Source of the DNA: Bacteroidota bacterium
GTDB lineage: Bacteria > Bacteroidota > Bacteroidia > Bacteroidales > JAGONC01
Assembly (NCBI GenBank): GCA_022711405.1
Contig: JAKLFC010000001.1
Span: 248,001 to 312,000, forward strand
DNA: 64,000 nucleotides
Reading direction: 5' to 3'
Shown here: in pieces, positions 25,967 to 34,943 of the stretch
Numbering within the stretch: position 1 is the first letter of the stretch
Layout: each line of letters starts with the position of its first letter
The notes under the pieces: generated by a model
Told to the model about the DNA's origin: nothing
Databases searched by the model: none
What the model saw: only the letters and a program-made list of their open reading frames with translations
Position numbers and translations under genes: made by a program

Positions 25967-27739
25967 ATGAAATTTATTGGTTTGCATATGAATAGAATAA
26001 AAGTCTGCCTTGTTATAACGTTGCTGTTCCCAATCCAGCTGAATCTCGTGGCCCAGCAAAAGACCTATTGCAATCCGGTCAATATTGACTACGGCTATAC
26101 CCCGATCCCGAATTTTACCGAATGGGGAAAGCACCGTGCCACGGCAGATCCGGTGATTGTGAACTACAAGGGAGACTACTACTTGTTTTCAACGAATCAA
26201 TGGGGCTATTGGTGGAGCGAGGATATGATCGAATGGAACTTCGTCCCGCGCAAATTCCTCCGTCCGTGGAATGAAGGCTATGATGAACTCTGCGCTCCGG
26301 CTGTGGGCATTATCGGCGATACCATGCTGGTATTCGGCTCTACATACACCAGCGAGTTTACGATCTGGATGAGTACAAATCCCAGGGAAGATGAATGGAA
26401 ACCCCTGGTGGAAAAGTTTACCATCGGGGGTTGGGATCCTGCTTTTTTCACCGATGATGACGGACGCTTCTATATGTATAATGGCAGCAGCAACCAGTAC
26501 CCTATCTATGGAGTCGAACTCAGCCGTAGGACCTTTCAACCCATGTCAGCCCGCAGGGAGATGTACATCCTTGAACCCTGGCAGTACGGTTGGCAGCGCT
26601 TTGGAGAACACATGGACAACACCTTTCTGGATCCCTTTATTGAGGGTGCCTGGATGACAAAGCACGATGGCCGGTATTATCTGCAGTATGGCGCCCCGGG
26701 AACTGAATTCAGCGGTTATGCCGACGGGGTGGTGGTGGGCACCGATCCTCTTTTCAGGAATGCCACAGCACCCCAGCCGATGCCCTTCAGCTTCAAGCCC
26801 GGCGGGTTTGCACGCGGTGCAGGCCATGGAGCAACTTTCCAGGATACCTGGGGCAACTTCTGGCATGTTTCCACCATGGCGATTTCCGTCAAGAACAATT
26901 TTGAGCGGAGGATTGGTATCTGGCCTGCCGGCTTCGATCAGGAGGGTGTTATGTATTGCAATACCGCATTCGGAGATTATCCTACCTATCTTCCGGCAGG
27001 AGAGGAAGATCACCTGGAAAGCCGCTTCACGGGATGGATGCTGCTGAATTATCAGAAACCTGTCACTGTTTCCTCAACCTTTGGAGCATATCAGGCCAAT
27101 TACGCTGTCGATGAGAACATCAGGACCTACTGGTCGGCTGCTACCGGAAACGATGGTGAGTGGATCCAGTCGGACCTGGGTGAGCTTTCAACCGTTTATG
27201 CCATTCAGGTCAACTATGCAGATCAGGATGCCGAATTTTTGGGCAAATCCAGCGGAGTGTACCACCAGTATGTGATCTATGAGTCGACCGACGGGAAAAA
27301 CTGGAAGGTATTGGTCAATAAAGACAGAAATAGAGCGGATGTGCCGCATGATTATATTGAACTGAAAAAACCAAAGGAAACACGCTACCTCAAGCTGGTG
27401 AACATTCACATGCCAACGGGTAAATTTGCCATCAGCGGATTTCGTATCTTTGGCCACGGCTCGGGTAAGAAACCAGGGGCCGTGGAAGAATTCACCGCGC
27501 TCAGGACAGAGAAGGATAAACGCAGTGCATGGCTGAAATGGTGCCCGGTGGACAATGCATACGCTTACAATATTTACATGGGCACGGAACCCGGTAAGCT
27601 TTATAACTGCATCATGGTGCACGGCGCCAATGAGTACTGGCTCAAGACCATGGACAGTGAGGCAACGTATTATTTTACGATCGAAGCGATCAATGAAAAC
27701 GGGATAAGCGACCGCTATCCGCTGGTGAAGTCAGAATAA
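25967..27739 (+). CDS. Secreted GH43-like protein with F5/8 type C and FnIII-like domains
   Basis: A 590-residue protein; ATG 25988 is an alternative start with a tighter signal peptide. The five-bladed propeller (about 30-340) shows GH43-type acidic positions: D in 'ATADPVIVNY', D in 'GGWDPAFFTDDDG' and E in 'FIEGAWMTKHDG'. A discoidin (F5/8C) domain at about 365-500 and a fibronectin-like domain at about 510-590 follow. GH43 enzymes usually remove arabinose, xylose or galactose, so it may act on side chains. The specific activity cannot be read from the sequence. Confidence 0.8.
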   Translation: MKFIGLHMNRIKVCLVITLLFPIQLNLVAQQKTYCNPVNIDYGYTPIPNFTEWGKHRATADPVIVNYKGDYYLFSTNQWGYWWSEDMIEWNFVPRKFLRPWNEGYDELCAPAVGIIGDTMLVFGSTYTSEFTIWMSTNPREDEWKPLVEKFTIGGWDPAFFTDDDGRFYMYNGSSNQYPIYGVELSRRTFQPMSARREMYILEPWQYGWQRFGEHMDNTFLDPFIEGAWMTKHDGRYYLQYGAPGTEFSGYADGVVVGTDPLFRNATAPQPMPFSFKPGGFARGAGHGATFQDTWGNFWHVSTMAISVKNNFERRIGIWPAGFDQEGVMYCNTAFGDYPTYLPAGEEDHLESRFTGWMLLNYQKPVTVSSTFGAYQANYAVDENIRTYWSAATGNDGEWIQSDLGELSTVYAIQVNYADQDAEFLGKSSGVYHQYVIYESTDGKNWKVLVNKDRNRADVPHDYIELKKPKETRYLKLVNIHMPTGKFAISGFRIFGHGSGKKPGAVEEFTALRTEKDKRSAWLKWCPVDNAYAYNIYMGTEPGKLYNCIMVHGANEYWLKTMDSEATYYFTIEAINENGISDRYPLVKSE

Positions 27740-27746
27740 CCTAACA

Positions 27747-28424
27747 ATGATCAGGATGCTGAAACTTCGGCCGGGTATCTCCATCATTCTCTTATTGTGC
27801 ATTTACAGCGGATTTGCACAGGATCCTGAGTATCCATTTGCATCCGATATCCGTAAGTTTATCGAAAATGACAGAATTGATCCTCCGCCGCTGGATGCTA
27901 TTCTATTCGTGGGAAGCTCATCCTTCACCCTCTGGAAGGATGTGCAGGATTATTTCCCAGGCTATCCCATCATCAACAGGGGATTTGGAGGATCCACCTT
28001 ACCCGATCTGAACCATTACGCCGACCAGATCATCCTGCCGTATCACCCGAAGCAGATCGTGATCTATTGCGGTGAAAACGACATCGCATCAAGTGATACC
28101 ATGACTGCTGACATCGTGGCTTTAAGGTTCATCAGCCTCTTTACCCTGATCCGGTCGCGGCTCCCTGATGTAAGGATAACTTACATTTCGATGAAACCCA
28201 GCCCCAGCCGGTGGCACCTGGCAGATACGTTTATCCTGGCCAATCAGATGATCAGGGAGTATCTTGGTTCACAGACAAATACTGCTTTTGTGAACATCTG
28301 GGACAAAATGCTGAAGGTGGATCATCTGCCGGATTCCAGCCTGTACCTTGAGGATATGTTGCACATGAATCCGAAAGGATACAGGATATGGCAGGCATCC
28401 ATACAACCTGAATTAATCCATTAA
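27747..28424 (+). CDS. Secreted SGNH/GDSL hydrolase (candidate carbohydrate esterase)
   Basis: A 225-residue protein with a signal peptide (cleavage near 'SGFAQ'). SGNH blocks are present: the nucleophile serine in 'FVGSSSFTLW', the glycine in 'RGFGGST', the asparagine in 'GENDIA', and the D-x-x-H pair in 'DMLHMNPKGY'. Many such proteins remove acetyl or other ester groups from glycans. Bacterial beta-1,2-glucans can carry succinyl or phosphoglycerol groups, so a de-esterifying role is plausible but inferred. It lies between the GH43-like and GH3 genes with gaps of 7 and 11 bases. Confidence 0.82.
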   Translation: MIRMLKLRPGISIILLLCIYSGFAQDPEYPFASDIRKFIENDRIDPPPLDAILFVGSSSFTLWKDVQDYFPGYPIINRGFGGSTLPDLNHYADQIILPYHPKQIVIYCGENDIASSDTMTADIVALRFISLFTLIRSRLPDVRITYISMKPSPSRWHLADTFILANQMIREYLGSQTNTAFVNIWDKMLKVDHLPDSSLYLEDMLHMNPKGYRIWQASIQPELIH

Positions 28425-28435
28425 TCCATCATACA

Positions 28436-30733
28436 ATGAAATTTAAATTTTTTTTACTGGGATCTCTCATCCCACTTATGATTCTGACCACCTGTACTCA
28501 AAAGATAGATGATCCTGTCAAAGGGGATATGACCACTTTCATCGATGGTCTGATGAAAAGGATGACCCTTCAGGAAAAGATCGGCCAGCTGAACCTGCCG
28601 GGTTCAGGGGATATCATCACCGGGCAGACATCCAACTCTGACATAGGGAAAAGGATCAAAGATGGCCAGGTCGGCGGATTGCTGAACATCAAATCGGTGG
28701 ATAAGATCCGTGATGTGCAGAAAGTGGCTGTGGAGGAGAGCCGTCTTGGCATTCCGCTGATCTTCGGAATGGATGTTATTCACGGATATCAGACTACGTT
28801 TCCCATTCCACTCGGTCTTGCCAGCAGTTTCGATATGGCCCTGATCGAACAAAGTGCCCGCGTTGCAGCGGTGGAAGCCAGCGCTGACGGAATATGCTGG
28901 GCTTTTTCACCAATGGTTGATATTGCACGTGATCCCCGTTGGGGAAGGATTGCCGAAGGAGCAGGGGAGGACCCTTACCTGGGTTCCCGTGTGGCAGAAG
29001 CCTATGTACGTGGATACCAGGGTGATGATCTGGCAAAAAACAATACCATCCTTGCCTGTGTCAAACATTATGCGCTTTATGGCGCTGCGGAGGCCGGGCG
29101 CGATTACAATACGACCGATATGAGCCGGATCCGGATGTTCAATGAATATCTGCCTCCTTATCATGCAGCTGTGAAGGCAGGTGTGGGGAGTGTGATGACA
29201 TCCTTCAACGAAGTCGACGGCATACCTGCGACGGGGAACCGGTGGCTCATGACGGAAGTGCTACGTGATCAATGGGATTTCAACGGTTTTGTAGTGACTG
29301 ATTACACCGCCATCAATGAAATGATAGCCCATGGAATGGGTGACCTGCAGACCGTCTCTGCGTTGGCCCTGAAAGCAGGGGTTGATATGGATATGATTGG
29401 AGAAGGATTCCTTACTACACTGGAACAATCACTGAAGGAAGGCAAGATAACCCAGGCCGGGATCGATCAGGCCTGCCGTCGTATCCTGGAGGCCAAATAT
29501 AAACTCGGGCTCTTTGAAGATCCTTACCGGTATTGTGATACGAGTCGCCCGGGTACTGACATTGCCACAGGGGAGCATAACCGTATCGCCCGGGAAACAG
29601 CCGCTCAAACGTTTGTATTGCTTAAGAACGAAGATCAGCTCCTGCCTCTGAACGACAAAGGAAGGATCGCTCTTGTGGGACCACTTGCTGACAGCAGGGA
29701 TAACATGGCTGGTATGTGGAGCGTAGCCGTTGATCATGATGAGTCCGTTACGGTGCTGGAAGGATTTAAGGAGGCGGTTGGTGACAGGGCCGGGATCCTT
29801 TACGCTAAAGGAAGTAACATCGTTGATGATAAGGACCTGGATAGCTGGATCAGTACCTGGGGCAGGCCAACGATGGATACAGTAAGGACTGCCGGCGAAC
29901 TGAGGAAAGAAGCCGTCGCTGTGGCGTCGAAATGCGATGTCATTGTTGCTGTCATGGGAGAAGCTGCCGAAATGAGCGGCGAAAGCTCATGCCGTTCCGA
30001 TATCTCCCTGCCTGGAAGCCAGCGGCAGTTACTGGAAGCATTGCTGGAGACCGGCAAACCGGTCGTTTTGGTCCTCTTCACAGGCAGACCCTTGACCTTA
30101 ACCTGGGAACAAAAACATATCCCCGCCATCCTCAATGTATGGTTTGGAGGTACACAGGCCGGCAATGCCATCGCAGATGTGATCTTTGGCAAGGTCAATC
30201 CTTCGGGCAAACTGCCGGTTACTTTCCCGCAACAGGTGGGACAGATACCGTTGTATTATAACCATAAGAGCACTGGACGGCCCCTGGAAGAAGGCGACTG
30301 GTACCAGAAGTACCGCTCCAATTACCTGGATGTCACCAACGATCCGCTCTATCCTTTTGGATTTGGCCTGAGCTTTACAAGGTTTGGCTATGGTGACCTG
30401 GTATTGGATAAAACACGGCTTACCGGTGAACAGACGTTGACTGCCAGCATCGAGGTTACCAACACAGGTGCTATTGATGGGGCCGAGATCGTTCAGCTTT
30501 ATATCCGCGACCTGGTGGGGAGCATCACGCGGCCGGTGAAAGAGCTTAAAGGATTTCAGAAGGTATTCATCAAAGCCGGCGAAACACGGACTGTCAGCTT
30601 CACCATCACTCCGGAAGACCTTAAATTTTACAATTATAACCTGGTTTATGACTGGGAGCCGGGAGAGTTCGTCATCATGGTAGGAGGCAATTCGAGGGAT
30701 GTGGAATCGGCTTCCATTATTTGGGAAAAATAG
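28436..30733 (+). CDS. GH3 beta-glucosidase lipoprotein
   Basis: A 765-residue protein with a lipoprotein signal (lipobox near 'LTTC'), placing it in the periplasm or on a membrane surface. The GH3 N-domain has 'FGMDVIHGYQTTFPIP', 'KHYALYGAAEAGRDYN' and nucleophile D289 in 'GFVVTDYTA'. The C-domain has 'GEAAEMSGESSCRSDI' with the likely acid/base glutamate, then a fibronectin-III-like end. Bacteroides homologues of this layout in GH144-containing loci prefer sophorose and beta-1,2-glucooligosaccharides. It would supply glucose from products of the GH144 enzymes. Confidence 0.9.
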   Translation: MKFKFFLLGSLIPLMILTTCTQKIDDPVKGDMTTFIDGLMKRMTLQEKIGQLNLPGSGDIITGQTSNSDIGKRIKDGQVGGLLNIKSVDKIRDVQKVAVEESRLGIPLIFGMDVIHGYQTTFPIPLGLASSFDMALIEQSARVAAVEASADGICWAFSPMVDIARDPRWGRIAEGAGEDPYLGSRVAEAYVRGYQGDDLAKNNTILACVKHYALYGAAEAGRDYNTTDMSRIRMFNEYLPPYHAAVKAGVGSVMTSFNEVDGIPATGNRWLMTEVLRDQWDFNGFVVTDYTAINEMIAHGMGDLQTVSALALKAGVDMDMIGEGFLTTLEQSLKEGKITQAGIDQACRRILEAKYKLGLFEDPYRYCDTSRPGTDIATGEHNRIARETAAQTFVLLKNEDQLLPLNDKGRIALVGPLADSRDNMAGMWSVAVDHDESVTVLEGFKEAVGDRAGILYAKGSNIVDDKDLDSWISTWGRPTMDTVRTAGELRKEAVAVASKCDVIVAVMGEAAEMSGESSCRSDISLPGSQRQLLEALLETGKPVVLVLFTGRPLTLTWEQKHIPAILNVWFGGTQAGNAIADVIFGKVNPSGKLPVTFPQQVGQIPLYYNHKSTGRPLEEGDWYQKYRSNYLDVTNDPLYPFGFGLSFTRFGYGDLVLDKTRLTGEQTLTASIEVTNTGAIDGAEIVQLYIRDLVGSITRPVKELKGFQKVFIKAGETRTVSFTITPEDLKFYNYNLVYDWEPGEFVIMVGGNSRDVESASIIWEK

Positions 30734-30755
30734 TCTGGCTTTAATTTGCTACCGA

Positions 30756-30796
30756 TAGTTGCATTTAATTGCAAATTGTATTAGTTTTGCAACTAA
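30756..30796 (+). promoter_or_regulatory. Promoter with overlapping operator of the ParD/RelE-type module
   Basis: The -7 box TAGTTTTG (30782-30789) has a TTG 20 bases upstream (30759-30761). Inverted copies TAGTTGCA (30756-30763) and TGCAACTA (30788-30795) overlap both boxes, and a second inverted repeat TTAGTT-TTGC-AACTAA covers 30781-30796. This is the layout expected for autorepression by the antitoxin or the complex. Confidence 0.65.
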
Positions 30797-30806
30797 AATT
30801 ATATTT

Positions 30807-31034
30807 ATGGCTACTGCTGTTAGAATATCCGATGATTTGATTAAATCAGCCAGAAAGGTCAGTAAAGTTGAGAATCGTTCCTTGACTGGTCAAATTGAAT
30901 ACTGGGCGAAAATCGGTCAGATTGCGGAAGAGAACCCGGAGTTGAGTTTTAAATTGATCAAGGAAATCCTCCTGGGATTAGAGGATATTGAGGCTGGTGA
31001 ATTCAGTGAATACCAATTGAATGAACCCGGATGA
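30807..31034 (+). CDS. ParD-like antitoxin
   Basis: A 75-residue protein starting at ATG 30807. The longer frame from 30759 would run through the promoter box, so it is rejected. The N-terminus 'AVRISDDLIKSARK' looks like a ribbon-helix-helix DNA-binding segment; 'TGQIEYWAKIG' is typical of the ParD-like family. The C-terminal acidic part would wrap the toxin. The gene overlaps the toxin gene by four bases (ATGA). Confidence 0.82.
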   Translation: MATAVRISDDLIKSARKVSKVENRSLTGQIEYWAKIGQIAEENPELSFKLIKEILLGLEDIEAGEFSEYQLNEPG

Positions 31035-31312
31035 AAATCATTCAATCAGGTTTATTTGAACGGAAGGTCAAGAGACTGAATGATCGTCAGAAAGCTCAGC
31101 TGGATGATGCAATCAGGAATATTCTTAGAAATCCTTCTTCCGGAGAACAGAAAAAAGGAGACCTCAAAATGGTTTTTATATATAAATTCCACATCGACAG
31201 AACTTTATATTTACTCGCCTACACATACACTCCTGAGTCATTGAAACTGATCATGCTGGGCCCTCACGAGAATTATTATTCTGAACTGAAAAGATATTTA
31301 AAAAGAAGGTGA
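31031..31312 (+). CDS. RelE/ParE-family toxin
   Basis: A 93-residue basic protein of the RelE/ParE fold ('FERKVKRLNDRQKAQLDDAI', 'KGDLKMVFIYKF', 'LLAYTY', 'LGPHENYYSELKRY'). Proteins of this fold are either ribosome-dependent mRNA nucleases or gyrase poisons; the sequence does not decide between them. It is coupled to the antitoxin gene. It ends six bases before the convergent GH144 gene. Confidence 0.85.
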   Translation: MKIIQSGLFERKVKRLNDRQKAQLDDAIRNILRNPSSGEQKKGDLKMVFIYKFHIDRTLYLLAYTYTPESLKLIMLGPHENYYSELKRYLKRR

Positions 31313-31317
31313 TCCTA

Positions 31318-33720
31318 CTATTTGATCAATTTGATGAATCCAGTATTCCCTGTAGCGTCAACAATCGTCATGATGTATACTCCCCGGTGAATGTGTTCTG
31401 AGGGGAAATTTATCTGGCCAGCCGGGACATTTTCTGCGGAGAGGACAACCTGCCCTGTACTATTATGCACAGAGATCCTTTTTAATTCAGTTTTTGATTC
31501 AAGATGGATGAAGCTGGCAAATGGATTGGGGTGAACAGATATTTCTGTATGAAAGTCTTGTTCATCGATCGCAAAGGGATCATCCACGAAGCCGATAGCC
31601 GTGAGGGCCGGCCCGATCTCCGGATTCGCCATGAATTTCTCCCACAGTAAACCGCTGCGGTGGTTCTCGATCATGCAGATGATGGGCCCCTGATCGATGG
31701 CCAGGTATGAATCAGCGTACCAGTTTTGCTGTACATTGAAGGCATCGTAAAAACCAAAGGGTCCCCAGAGATCTGCGCCGCGATCACGGTAAAAATACTT
31801 CAGGGCATCCATTGATTCTTTGGGAGTATAGGGCATGGACGATAATGCTGCTGAGGGAGTTATGGTACCGTTATCGCGTGAGGTGATGGGTTCATGGACG
31901 CCGTATCCGGATGGATCATCGCTGGCAGTCAGGCCCCAGCAGGAGGCGCTGTAATTGGGATAATTTTCCGGATTGTCGATACAGTACGCCTGGTTGATCA
32001 GGCTCATGTTTTTATTGTTATTGAAGTAATTAGTATACTTATCTTTAATATTCCTGGGATCAAATCCAAGAAAAGAGTAATGGGCAAAGAAAAGCGGGCC
32101 GCCGTAATCCCAGCCCACATCCAGTTTATATCCATAAAATGTTTTTCCGTTTTTATAGTATGAGCTTCCTGCCCAGCCTGTTTCCCACAGGCTGGAAGGG
32201 ACTCCATGTGTGGGAGATGCGGTGGCAAGTATGTAAACAATCATGGCTTCGTTGTATCCCCTGACCGTCATATTCATCTGCCAGCCGTAGTTGGGAGACC
32301 AGTGCCAGTAGAGGACGCTGCTGCCGCTGCGCCGGTACCAGTCCCATTCCATCGTTTCCCAGAGCTGGGTGATCGTTTCTCTGATGGCTTGCTCATCGGA
32401 TGTAGCCTGATCAAAATACTGGCGGACAGCCAGAAGTCCCTGGAACATGAATGCGGTTTCGACCAGATCACCCCCATCGTCATACGTACTGAACGGTACT
32501 ACATTGCCTGTGTTGCCATTCATCCAGTGCGGCCATGCACCATGGAACCTGTCCGCGGCACTGAGGAAGTTCAGGACCGTAAGCATCCGTTCGATGCCCT
32601 GCTGGCGAGTGATAAATCCTCTTTCTATCCCGACAAGGATAGCCATGACTCCGAACCCTGAACCACCGGTTGTGACCACATCTCCGGAGCTGTTTCGCTC
32701 ACGGGCCAATCCGCTGACAGGGTGGGCGAAATCCCAGAAATAACGGAAAGTAGATTCTTCAACCATTTCCATTAATTCATCGTCCGTATTGTCATATGTG
32801 CCCGTTACCACCGGATCTGTGAAGCCGGAAGGCTGATTGGCATCATTCAGCGCGTTGATCTTATACTGGAAGCTTAGATTTGACCCCAGCGACCTGACGA
32901 AGTCTGAGTAGTAATTCACCGATTTGCCGGAGATACCCGTTTTATGCCAGGATGTCCCGTTATCGGTTGACCTGAAGATTTCATAGCCATGGAGGTTGGC
33001 TTCCGTGTTGGGATTCCAGTGCAGGTACACATGGCTGTCATATCCTTTAGCTGTCAGCCCTGCCGGCGTGCTGACCGGTGGGGAGCTACCGTCCCCGACC
33101 TGGGCCCTGACATCATCGATGAAAAGAATATGCTCTGTGTCATCTGTCAGGTTTTGACCCCAGCCTACCGTTTTGATCTTTGTGAAGTCAACGGGATCGC
33201 CCGCAGATGTGAAGAGGTCCATCGGAACTGCGATGCGGATCCACATGTCAGGGGGAAGATCATCGGAATAAGGTGTCAGACTGTACTGCGTGGAAGTTGT
33301 ATTGTTAATGTCTTCCAGGAAAACAGTCGGAAGATTCTCTTTTGCCAGGCCATCAGGTGAATAAAGATAGAACGACAGTGTGTCGGTCTGTGAAATATCG
33401 TTGGCGGTCCAATCCAATCCTGCAGCGATGGCATGCCAGTAGCCGCCGGGAACCGAGCGCCAGTGAAGCCGCAGTGAGTTCATACCCTGTTGCGCCGAAG
33501 TAGCTGTTTCGACCGGGAAACGGTGGCTGTCGTATCCTGCAAGTTCAAGATAGCTGGGCGTGGTCAGTACCAGCCAGCTGAAATCATAATAATTGTCCAG
33601 AGGACTGTCCTGGAAGTAGTAATAGGTCTGGCCCTGGGCGTGGGTCCAGATAAGGAAGGAGAGGAGAAAGGAGAGAGGAGAGAGGAGAAAGGAGAAAGAG
33701 GGGAGGGAGGACCGTTTCAT
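31318..33720 (-). CDS. Surface GH144-type beta-1,2-glucanase with T9SS tail
   Basis: ATG 33720 ('MKRSSLPSF') is preferred to ATG 33741; the protein then has 800 residues. Its leader is a low-complexity Ser/Phe/Leu stretch. Domains in order are a jelly-roll binding domain (about 35-200), a fibronectin-III-like domain (about 215-300), the GH144 barrel with 'GDLVETAFMFQG' (E421) and 'IDQGPIICMIENHRSGLLWE', and a C-terminal T9SS sorting domain ('SVHPNPFASFIHLES'). The T9SS tail marks it as the exported, probably cell-surface enzyme that would start polymer breakdown. It follows the SusC/D-LamG operon on the same strand but has its own promoter behind a terminator. Confidence 0.88.
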   Translation of the reverse strand: MKRSSLPSFSFLLSPLSFLLSFLIWTHAQGQTYYYFQDSPLDNYYDFSWLVLTTPSYLELAGYDSHRFPVETATSAQQGMNSLRLHWRSVPGGYWHAIAAGLDWTANDISQTDTLSFYLYSPDGLAKENLPTVFLEDINNTTSTQYSLTPYSDDLPPDMWIRIAVPMDLFTSAGDPVDFTKIKTVGWGQNLTDDTEHILFIDDVRAQVGDGSSPPVSTPAGLTAKGYDSHVYLHWNPNTEANLHGYEIFRSTDNGTSWHKTGISGKSVNYYSDFVRSLGSNLSFQYKINALNDANQPSGFTDPVVTGTYDNTDDELMEMVEESTFRYFWDFAHPVSGLARERNSSGDVVTTGGSGFGVMAILVGIERGFITRQQGIERMLTVLNFLSAADRFHGAWPHWMNGNTGNVVPFSTYDDGGDLVETAFMFQGLLAVRQYFDQATSDEQAIRETITQLWETMEWDWYRRSGSSVLYWHWSPNYGWQMNMTVRGYNEAMIVYILATASPTHGVPSSLWETGWAGSSYYKNGKTFYGYKLDVGWDYGGPLFFAHYSFLGFDPRNIKDKYTNYFNNNKNMSLINQAYCIDNPENYPNYSASCWGLTASDDPSGYGVHEPITSRDNGTITPSAALSSMPYTPKESMDALKYFYRDRGADLWGPFGFYDAFNVQQNWYADSYLAIDQGPIICMIENHRSGLLWEKFMANPEIGPALTAIGFVDDPFAIDEQDFHTEISVHPNPFASFIHLESKTELKRISVHNSTGQVVLSAENVPAGQINFPSEHIHRGVYIMTIVDATGNTGFIKLIK
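33650..33710. repeat. Purine-rich (GGAGA)n-like tract inside the GH144 signal peptide region
   Basis: About 60 bases of almost pure A/G on the plus strand (GGAGAAAGGAGAGAGGAGAG-like), pyrimidines on the coding strand. They encode repeats of Ser-Phe-Leu-Leu in the leader of the GH144 gene at 31318-33720. Confidence 0.8.
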
Positions 33721-33758
33721 TGGTAAGGGATATTGATTCATGTTGTGATGGATTTGTA

Positions 33759-33788
33759 CAAAATTAATTATTTAGCTGTCAAAGACAA
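33759..33788 (-). promoter_or_regulatory. Bacteroidota-type promoter for the T9SS GH144 gene
   Basis: On the minus strand a TAATTTTG -7 box (33766-33759) has a TTG (33788-33786) 19 bases upstream. It lies between the terminator of the Sus operon and the GH144 start. Confidence 0.55.
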
Positions 33789-33803
33789 CCAACCGTATGA
33801 AAA

Positions 33804-33844
33804 GAGAAAACCCCGGGAGCATCCTTATGTCCCGGGGTTTTCTC
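33804..33844 (-). terminator. Intrinsic terminator of the SusC/D-LamG operon
   Basis: A perfect 14-bp stem, GAGAAAACCCCGGG at 33804-33817 with its complement at 33831-33844, and a 13-base loop. On the minus strand the stem ends in a T-rich run. It sits 18 bases after the LamG stop codon. Confidence 0.85.
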
Positions 33845-33861
33845 AAAGTCGACTTTAATCG

Positions 33862-34911
33862 TTATTTAACTGAATAGAGGCTGTACACTTCACTCCCGGT
33901 GAGGGCCCGTGTGAACATGTGCATCTCATCGTACAGACTTAGGTCTGAGTAGTGCTCCCAGTACCCGAAATTGGGCATGCCGGAGCCAATGGAGATGGAG
34001 GTGCAGTTGGCCCAGGAGATCTTGGCATCGATGTCCTGTTCCTTTACCACTGCTCCGTCCACGTAAATGGCGGCATGTGTCGTGGAGATCGTAATGGCAA
34101 TATGCATCCAGTCCTGAGTTGGAGGTATTGTGACGAACGGATTCATCCAGACCTCAACTTCCCCGATGCCGAAATTCAATCCAAGGTTCTGGTTATCGCC
34201 ACTGTTTTCGTGGAACATCCGAAGACCTGAATTTCTGCTATCGCCCGGGGGGCTGATCGCAAGGATACCGCCTCTTGGAGGTGTAGCATTGATTTTATAC
34301 CAGAAGGCCACGCTAAATTCATCTGTCATGACTTCTGTTGCCGGAAATGTCAGGTAGGCATCCGTGGCACCTGCATAGGCACTTTTAACTTTTCCTTCAG
34401 CAAAGCCAGGAGAACCCACAATGCCGGCTTCTTCACCCGAGATGAAGTCAAGATAATTATCATTAAAGGAGAAGTATAATGCTTCTCCATCCATGGGTAT
34501 GTACCCTTCACCGGTAATTTTCTTGAAGCTTACCGATTTCGGATCGCTTGTTTTGCCAGTTTTGTCGGTTGCGACCACGGTCAGGGTATGATCTCCGTCA
34601 GCCACTTCGCATTGGCATTCGATAACAGCTCTCCTGTAATCTTTGAAGGAGTTGAACGAGGCAACCTGGGCTCCATCCAGTTGAATGACCACGGAACCGA
34701 GCTCGATATCATCGGTCGCGACCAGTTTCACGGTGACCAACGCAACCGTATCGACCACGGGTTCACCTTCCTCAGGAAAATTGATCGTCACCTGGGGTTT
34801 TGAGACATCGTTGGCGATGGGCACTTCGTTGATGGGATCTAGGTAATCCTCGCAGGATACCGCCAGCAATGCCACCAGAAAGCATGTAATTATAGTTTTT
34901 ATAGGTTTCAT
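33862..34911 (-). CDS. LamG-domain surface lipoprotein (SusE/F position)
   Basis: A 349-residue lipoprotein (lipobox 'LLAVSC'). An Ig-like domain at about 40-130 ('VTINFPEEGEPV', 'GDHTLTVVATD') is followed by a LamG/concanavalin-like lectin domain at about 145-349 ('ALYFSFNDN', 'DEFSVAFWYK', 'AIYVDG'). It is the third gene after susC and susD, where Bacteroidota loci usually encode surface glycan-binding proteins. A binding rather than catalytic role is likely. Ligand unknown. Confidence 0.82.
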   Translation of the reverse strand: MKPIKTIITCFLVALLAVSCEDYLDPINEVPIANDVSKPQVTINFPEEGEPVVDTVALVTVKLVATDDIELGSVVIQLDGAQVASFNSFKDYRRAVIECQCEVADGDHTLTVVATDKTGKTSDPKSVSFKKITGEGYIPMDGEALYFSFNDNYLDFISGEEAGIVGSPGFAEGKVKSAYAGATDAYLTFPATEVMTDEFSVAFWYKINATPPRGGILAISPPGDSRNSGLRMFHENSGDNQNLGLNFGIGEVEVWMNPFVTIPPTQDWMHIAITISTTHAAIYVDGAVVKEQDIDAKISWANCTSISIGSGMPNFGYWEHYSDLSLYDEMHMFTRALTGSEVYSLYSVK

Positions 34912-34943
34912 TTTTTTATGATTTTAACAGTTCATATGCGTAA

